From Sedimentisphaerales bacterium (GTDB taxonomy: Bacteria; Planctomycetota; Phycisphaerae; Sedimentisphaerales; Anaerohalosphaeraceae): DNA of 64,000 bases. The notes under the pieces were generated by a model. The model was not told where the DNA came from. It worked only from the letters and a program-made list of their open reading frames with translations, and searched no databases. Of the stretch, positions 62,734 to 64,000 are shown one piece after another. The position numbers and the translations under genes were made by a program. The stretch spans positions 54,886 to 118,885 of the forward strand of contig JANQGW010000149.1 of the NCBI GenBank assembly GCA_028282905.1, read 5' to 3'. Positions within the stretch are counted from its first letter, which is position 1. Every line of letters starts with the position of its first letter.

Positions 62734-64000
62734 ATGAAAGCGAATCGGTTTATCCGAATATCCGCAATCTATATTTTAGCTACTTCACTGCTTTGTCAGG
62801 CCATCGAGAACCCGAACGTCAGACAGTCGGGCCGTTCAAACAATACCGTTCCCAGTACGGGCCAGCGACAACGCAAAGCACCGCAGCCGATTGCCGGCGG
62901 TAATGATGTTGTCACGGGCAATGTCGCCGGATCACGGTATTTTCGCGGCGTGGTGCCTTATGGTTCAACGTATTATTCCGGGGCCAATTTACGAGACAGA
63001 GGCAGTTCCTCGGTCAATACGTTTATCCGCCGTTCGGTCAATCCGATCGCCTCTGACCGCAATCCCGGCCAGAGCAGGGCGTATTATCAGCCCAGCCGAA
63101 CCACTTCGACATTTCGCCGACAAACCTCCGGCATTGGCGCTGGCCGTTCGACATCGCTGAATATGGCGACGGGACGCACACGAAGCAGCACCTATGATTT
63201 GCCGCCACTGCCTCCGATCGAATCGCCGACAACAACCGAACGCACAGAACGTCCGCTGTCCAGCAATAATCTGGACCTGGATGTGATTTTGTCACGCCAG
63301 TTTGCATTGAGGGAAGCCGCCAAAAAAGACCGTTTGGATATGAATACTGTAAAGGACCGCAGCGAATTTAAGAATTTCTTTGATGACCTGCCGCCGCTGC
63401 CGCAGAGAGATGACACACAGCAGGCAGACGAAGGCGACAGCGACGCAGCACCGGAAGTGACCCAACCCGAACTGGAAGTATTGAAAGAATTTCAGAAAGA
63501 AGCTGATGAGGCCCTCCTTGAACAGGAATCAGCGCGAGTGAGTTTGCAGCAACAGCGAGAGGACGCTTTAAAGGCTGCTGAAGAAGCCAAGGAAACAACT
63601 GATGAAAGCTCGCAGGACACACAGCCTCAACGGCCAAATCCAATGGACAAAATTGATGCGCGATTGAAGGACTTTGTGGAGGCTAAAAAGATTCGCGGCG
63701 AACACAAGACCTTTAACAGCCTGGCACAAGCCAAATTTGCCGATTATATGCAGGCCGCCGAGCAATTTATTGTGGACGGCAAGTACTATAAAGCCGCCGA
63801 CGCCTATGACCTGGCAACGATCTGGATTTCGGATGATCCGCGACCGTATGCGGGCAAGTCATTTGCCTTGTTTGCAGCAGGTGAGTACATGAGCAGTGCC
63901 TATTATCTGGGGCGTGCGATTGAGTTGAACGCGTCTATTGCGTCAAAAGCGGTCGATATTGCCAAGCTTCTGGGTGACCGGGATACCTATGAAAACCGCA
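62734..64000 (+). CDS. Secreted protein with TPR-like C-terminal region, cut by window end
   Basis: 422 codons visible, open to the end of the window. ATG at 62734 with GGGAG 7 bases upstream; another ATG at 62728 is too close to that site. Signal peptide (MKANRFIRISAIYILATSLL). Residues about 25-150 are Arg/Ser/Thr/Asn-rich and low in hydrophobics; 150-310 is acidic and charged with coiled-coil character (EVLKEFQKEADEALLEQE); from about 330 helical repeats appear (ADYMQAAEQFIVDGKYYKAADAYDLA, YAGKSFALFAAGEYMSSAYYLGRAIELN), typical of tetratricopeptide repeats. Probably periplasmic or cell-surface protein binding. No specific function. Confidence 0.8.
   Translation, partial: MKANRFIRISAIYILATSLLCQAIENPNVRQSGRSNNTVPSTGQRQRKAPQPIAGGNDVVTGNVAGSRYFRGVVPYGSTYYSGANLRDRGSSSVNTFIRRSVNPIASDRNPGQSRAYYQPSRTTSTFRRQTSGIGAGRSTSLNMATGRTRSSTYDLPPLPPIESPTTTERTERPLSSNNLDLDVILSRQFALREAAKKDRLDMNTVKDRSEFKNFFDDLPPLPQRDDTQQADEGDSDAAPEVTQPELEVLKEFQKEADEALLEQESARVSLQQQREDALKAAEEAKETTDESSQDTQPQRPNPMDKIDARLKDFVEAKKIRGEHKTFNSLAQAKFADYMQAAEQFIVDGKYYKAADAYDLATIWISDDPRPYAGKSFALFAAGEYMSSAYYLGRAIELNASIASKAVDIAKLLGDRDTYENR

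Noticed and set aside
1..64000. tRNA genes, rRNA genes or CRISPR arrays
   Set aside because: No T-loop-like GGTTCGAATCC pattern in a cloverleaf context, no rRNA-like stretches and no regularly spaced direct repeats were seen by eye. A covariance-model scan could still find a missed RNA.

Overview
This 64 kb window (about 50 % G+C) looks like the chromosome of a planctomycete, most likely an anaerobic or microaerophilic member of the Phycisphaerae. That assignment is an inference. It rests on excisionase-type HTH plus receiver fusions, secreted LamG, beta-helix and GH2 enzymes, zf-TFIIB and zinc-ribbon proteins, a Hanks-type kinase, a PilT/GspE-like pair and many intergenic palindromic repeats. 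No rRNA, tRNA, CRISPR array, prophage or intact insertion sequence was seen. Genes run on both strands in short operons, and many starts have clear AGGAG-type ribosome binding sites.

Layout. 1-2.8 kb (minus): rny - ymdB - a DUF2490-like secreted protein cut by the window edge. 3.5-6.7 kb: HTH/pseudo-receiver regulator, secreted unknown, dprA. 6.9-8.3 kb: putative small carbonic anhydrase and a TraX-like membrane protein. 8.2-13.7 kb (minus): tripartite efflux operon (TolC-like lipoprotein, adaptor with two EF-hands, ABC ATPase, MacB-type permease). 14.1-20.0 kb (minus): LamG-endonuclease/phosphatase fusion, DUF3239-like membrane protein, long NSS transporter, amidohydrolase-fold protein. 20.3-30.7 kb (plus): GH2 glycosidase, FecR-like protein, SSS symporter, zf-TFIIB protein, beta-helix protein and small membrane proteins or lipoproteins, which suggests glycan scavenging. 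30.7-36 kb: lemA, PhoD-like phosphatase, htpX, P-loop kinase. 36-41.7 kb (minus): GPP34 protein, then a five-gene amino-sugar and glycosyltransferase operon. 42.7-48.3 kb: mgtE, then pilT - degenerate GspE-like ATPase - CvpA-like protein behind a near-consensus promoter and ended by a hairpin terminator. 48.4-52.5 kb: 49-residue peptide gene, radical SAM enzyme overlapping a Ser/Thr kinase, TetR regulator, two small membrane proteins. 52.6-57.7 kb: nitrilase-family hydrolase, cydAB, NfeD-like protein, miaA. 57.9-64 kb: ispA, metallophosphoesterase, dxs, nadK and a secreted repeat-type protein running off the window.

The observation most worth following is the second gene of the pilT operon. 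It is a membrane-anchored GspE/PilB relative that keeps the fold and zinc cysteines but has lost the Walker A lysine, the Walker B acids and both histidine-box histidines, so it looks like a pseudo-ATPase partner for the intact PilT. Other notable items are the EF-hand adaptor, an amidohydrolase-fold protein lacking metal ligands, the peptide gene beside a radical SAM enzyme, and at least four families of dispersed intergenic palindromes, some of which run into gene ends.
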